A stretch of 64,000 bases of DNA from Apostichopus japonicus (taxonomy: Eukaryota > Echinodermata > Holothuroidea > Aspidochirotida > Stichopodidae): positions 17,014,764-17,078,763 of the forward strand of contig NC_092583.1 of the NCBI RefSeq assembly GCF_037975245.1. The letters are read 5' to 3'. Of this stretch, positions 54,801-60,800 are shown in pieces. A program made the translations under genes and the position numbers. Each line of letters begins with the position of its first letter. Positions within the stretch are counted from its first letter, which is position 1. The notes under the pieces are model-generated. The model had not been told where the DNA came from, searched no databases, and saw only the letters and a list, made by a program, of their open reading frames with translations.

Positions 54801-57800
54801 TTATTAGGTAATTTGCCATCTGGCTCTACAAATGGTCCTGATAATGAAATACAGAATGGTTTGTTTTCCATCGTACTTTGTCACAGCCGCTGGGTTTTCT
54901 GAACTGTGGAGCGTATCAGTGGAGTGTTTACTAAACATGTCACTTCTGCTATCCGAACACCTTATAACTCTAGAATTATTTTTAGGTCAAGTATGGACGT
55001 TGAATCTCCCACGCTCGTTATCTCTTGTCTGCACTCTACGTTGAGGATGAACAGATGAGAAACAGAGCAGAGTTTAGTTTGAGTCTGTTAAGAGGAATCG
55101 TTTGCACTTTGTTTTATCTTCCACGGCCGTTAATAAATCCAGATTTAATTGCGACGTCGTCCTTTCGTTCCTATAGCAACCTTTCGTGCTGTACCGCACT
55201 ATTCTTTAATTAAGCTAAAAGGGAACATTCACGAAACATATATATTTAAAAAAAAGTCATTTAGGATAAATAATTGAATTTTAAATTTTCCTTAATGTGA
55301 TTGTGGAGTAGTTTTTATTGAGGTTAATTTTTCCAACAATGTTTTTTTTTTTACCAAAAAGAACTAAGTCACTGAAAATTCTGATATGATCATCTGTTTA
55401 GTATTATTTTACTACCAAATCTCAGTTTTATGAACAAAAGCATGTTGATTTGATATATTTTTAGCTAAAATATGAAGAAAATTTCATCCCTGAATGTGTA
55501 TGATAATGAGATGATGTATTCTGGTTGTAAGAGACAATAAACTGAAATTGTATTCCATTATAGTGTAGTTATGCTCTGCAAACACTGCACAAATTGTTGT
55601 CTCATTCAATTTATTCCACTACATTAAACATTATGGAGCAGGAGAGCATGTTGTGATCGCATCTAACGATGTATAAAAACATTAATTTTAAGTAGCCATG
55701 GGATATGTCAGAACAAACTGTGTCCACTTTATCAGTTGCTACACAGTAATGTATGTCTCTGTTGAATCAATTCTTGGGGCTGGCAGTGCTGTAATTGGTC
55801 GCTACGAGCCTGCTTTTGTTTTAATCAATATCCAAGTATAAAGGTGTTTAATTAACTTTCTGCTCGTTCGGTCTATACATCTGTGGCGGTGTCCATATGT
55901 TGTTATGTAATCAGATACACAAATTCAGTCGGCTGCCTCCCTTAAATGTCGAGTTTTAATAATGAAAAATACCTGAGTGTAAATTTGCGATTTGAGGATT
56001 AAAAATCATATCTGAGAAGAGATTTCCTAGTGATGAACTTCACAAATTTTGGTCTTTGCACGACATAAAGAAAATATCTTACAAATTAATTAACTAAGGT
56101 GAATACGTATACATGGAAGGAAAAGGAATTTTTAGAAAATATGAAACTATATATTTTGGTCTGTTGACTTAAAACAGTTTGTTGATTTGGTGTAAAATAT
56201 TTGATTCAAGGTAACCTTCAGTTGCTATAGCGACTATTTAATTGGTCAAGTTACTTAATTTGGTCATTTCTGTCTCCTACTTTCTTTTGTTTTTTCTATT
56301 GTTGGACTCTATTGTATTCTTCTGTTTGTTTGCTCACATTTTGATTTCTTGTTCTTTCAGTGGAGGAAGGGAGAAATGAGAATATTCAGGTTCGATCTCA
56401 GACCGGAAGACGCACACAGCTTCCATCTCCACAGCCAGATACCAGCCATCTCAGTCTGTGGAACATTTTAAAGAAGAACATCGGAAAAGATTTATCTAAG
56501 ATTGCAATGCCAGTAGCCCTCAATGAACCACTCAGTATGCTACAGGTATTATAATACATAATTAGCCTTCAATGAACCACTCAGTATGCTACAGGTATTA
56601 TAATACATAATTAGCCCTCAATGAACCACTCAGTATGCTACAGGTATTATAATACATAATTAGCCCTCAATGAGCCACTCAGTGTGCTAAAGGTATTATA
56701 ATACATAATTAGCCCTCAATGAGTCACTCAGTGTGCTACAGGTATTATAATACATAATTAGCCCTCAATGAGTCACTCATTATGCTACAGGTATTATAAT
56801 ACATAATTAGCCCTCAATGAGCCACTCAGTATGCTACAGGTATGATAATACATAATTAGCCCTCAATGAACCACTCAGTATGCTACAGGTATTATAATAC
56901 ATAATTAGCCCTCAATGAGCCACTCAGTGTGCTACAGGTATTATAATACATAATTAGCCCTCAATGAGTCACTCATTATGCTACAGGTATTATAATACAT
57001 AATTAGCCCTCAATGAGCCACTCAGTATGCTACAGGTATTATAATACATAATTAGCCCTCAATGGGCCACTCAGTATGCTACAGGTATTATAATACATAA
57101 TTAGCCCTCAATGAACCACTCAGTGTGCTACAGGTATTATAATACATAATTAGCCCTCAATGAGCCACTCAGTATGCTACAGGTATTATAATACATAATT
57201 TACCCTCAATGAGCCACTCGGTATGCTACAGGTATTATAATACATAATTTACCCTCAATGAGCCACTCTGTATGCTACAGGTATTATAATACATAATTAG
57301 CCCTCAATGAGCCACTCAGTATGCTACAGATATTATAATACATAATTTACCCTCAATGAGCCACTCAGTATGCTACATGTATTATAATACATAATTAGCC
57401 CTCAATGAACCACTCAGTATGCTACAGGTATTATAATACATAATTTACCCTCAATGAGCCACTCAGTATGCTACAGGTATTATAATACATAATTTACCCT
57501 CAATGAGCCACTCAGTATGCTACAGATATTATAATACATAATTAGCCTTCAATGAGCCACTCAGTATGCTACAGGTATTATAATACATAATTAGCCCTCA
57601 ATGAGCCACTCAGTATGCTACAGGTATTATAATACATAATTAGCCCTCAATGAGCCACTCAGTATGCTACAGGTATTATAATACATAATTAGCCCTCAAT
57701 GGGCCACTCAGTATGCTACAGGTATTATAATACATAATTAGCCCTCAATGAACCACTCAGTGTGCTACAGGTATTATAATACATAATTAGCCCTCAATGA

Positions 57801-60800
57801 GCCACTCAGTATGCTACAGGTATTATAATACATAATTTACCCTCAATGAGCCACTCGGTATGCTACAGGTATTATAATACATAATTTACCCTCAATGAGC
57901 CACTCTGTATGCTACAGGTATTATAATACATAATTAGCCCTCAATGAGCCACTCAGTATGCTACAGATATTATAATACATAATTTACCCTCAATGAGCCA
58001 CTCAGTATGCTACATGTATTATAATACATAATTAGCCCTCAATGAACCACTCAGTATGCTACAGGTATTATAATACATAATTTACCCTCAATGAGCCACT
58101 CAGTATGCTACAGGTATTATAATACATAATTTACCCTCAATGAGCCACTCAGTATGCTACAGGTATTATAATACATAATTAGCCTTCAATGAGCCACTCA
58201 GTATGCTACAGGTATTATAATACATAATTAGCCCTCAATGAGCCACTCAGTATGCTACAGGTATTATAATACATAATTAGCCCTCAATGAGCCACTCAGT
58301 ATGCTACAGGTATGATAATACATAATTAGCCCTCAATGAACCACTCAGTATGCTACAGGTATAATACATAATTAGCCTTCAATGAGCCACTCAGTATGCT
58401 ACAGGTATTATAACACATAATTGAAAAAAATCACATGATCATATACTGCTTGGGTTATGATGTTTTCTGACAGTTGTGTGGAGCTTTACATCACATTCAA
58501 ATCATTTTTAAACAATAAACTAAAAATAGGCATTCCAAGCAAAAATTTGAAAGAGCAATTGATGGTTTTTGATATTATGTAATTTACCCTGCACTAGTCT
58601 TATTCTTATATATCCTGTGCTCAATGCCAAAGTTATCCATCCTTATAATGCCAAAGTCAAAAAACTTATACAGTCATATTACTTGTTTACTTTCTATTTT
58701 TATACTAATTACTAGAGTACCCAGTAATACAATCAAATAGTTTTCAAAAACAAACCTAAATAGTGAATTGAAAGCAAATTTTGAAAGAGCAAGGAGTGGT
58801 TGAATAGAACAGAATTTGACCCTGCAGTGACTTGAGGAATAAACTTAGATTGCATTACAATTGTGAGTTATAAATACTAGGGTGAGGGACAGTTATAGCG
58901 GTCAGAGTGGCGTCCATCCTTCAAACCCTAGGTTTAGTTTTCACCCCAGAAACAAGATTATCATGACACTTTATTCAAGTAAAGTTTTTTCCGACTTTAC
59001 AGTGTTGGGGAACAGAATCTTCTCTTGATTTGGTATTTCTCGTTTGGAAAATGGTGTTTTGGAACGACTTTATTCATTAAAGGGGCTATTTGAGGAAATG
59101 GAGGTAGACACTTTGTCTTTAGGATGTGGAAATTAAATGGTGGTCCCTGGAGTAGGAATGGGCAGACAATTAAACACCTGCATCAGGAATTACAAGGCCC
59201 TACTTTTGGTCTCTTCAGTGCTATGGTTTTATGCAATTAATTTCTTTCTATGTCAATGTTGTTTTTGTTCTTTTATTGGTCTTAATGAACATTTCTGCAT
59301 ATTAAATATGTACACCAACCAATCAACAGTCGCATGGGAAGTAACATCAGATGTTACATGAAACATTTATACATATTTTGAGTATAAAATGATCAGAAAG
59401 AACTTGATTGTTTCCTTATCTCCTCCTCTTCCTACTCAGAGATCTATAGGAGAGAACCTGTGGAGAATTCTCCCCCCTCCTCCTCCCATCCTCACCCTTG
59501 TTGCCTCTTCTGCCACTCTTCCCTAAAAAGGCATCATCATCATAATCATCACTTAGCTATTTTTTCTTGTCTCTTATTTTTCTTCTAGGTTCTATGTGAG
59601 GAATTAGAGTATAGCGAACTGCTAGATCTTGCCAGTGAAATAGACGACCCGTACAAACGGATGGTCTATGTAACAGCTTTTGCCATTTCAAGTTACAGCT
59701 CAACTTATTACAGGGCAGGGACGAAACCCTTTAATCCTCTCCTCGGTGAAACCTACGAGAACATCCGAGAGGATAAGGGATTCAAATTCATTTCAGAACA
59801 AGTAAGGCCATCCTTTTGTGTTTCTATTCTCTTTTTTCATACATTTTTGAATAAATTTGGTTGTGATATATGCTTTCTACAGAAGTTTTGTGATGTGTTT
59901 GCAAAGGGAGCAGATCATAGTAAGATTTAGTCTTTTGAATGTAACTTGCAAAATAGAAGAAATGATCTATGTAATGTTTTTTTTCATGTTGTATATCCAC
60001 ATGATTTTATACATGTGGTCCTATCACTTCCATTGTTACAACATTCTATGTATGTGGTCGTATCACATTAATTATTACAACATTCTATGTATGTGGTCAT
60101 ATCACTTCCATTATTACAACATTCCTTGTGTGTATGAGCACAGGACGCAGCAGATAAGGAGAGGTAAGTGCATTTGTCTACAACTGAACCAGCTTGTATG
60201 GTGATGTGAGGAGGCTAAGCAGACTTTATTATTGTCAGACAACATACCAACACACCCCTCTCCCATCACCTCCTCTGACACCACCCCCCCCCCTCTATCT
60301 CAAATAAATCATTAAACATGTGAGAGAAGTTTGACAATTTTATTACCAAGTTAACACTCTTAAAACATTTATGTTAAAACTCAACCTATTCTGTAACAGA
60401 AAGCTAAGGACTTCCAAAATTGATGATTACATAAATGAGAGGTCAGACTTTATGGTTTCCTTTATGCCATTAGACAAACAAGTGCTCGGTTTGTTGATTT
60501 TGTTATGGTTTTTAGCTGATCTGCAATGAAGTATTTGTTGTATTTCTTGCATTGAAACTCATTACTTTGGCTTGCTTTATGTTTTCTTCATCATTTGGTT
60601 GGTACCATTACCAATTGAGGGTTGCCTATATCAAATATTTGACACTACAGCAATATGCTAATTGCAAATTTTAAAGCAAGAGCTATTGAATATTGAATTA
60701 CACTTCTGTATTTGCTAAGTAAACATTTTCACCTTATGTAATATTACTGACAGACATTTTCAAATTTGATGTGCAAAATTTGTGAAACTGCATCTGTTTG

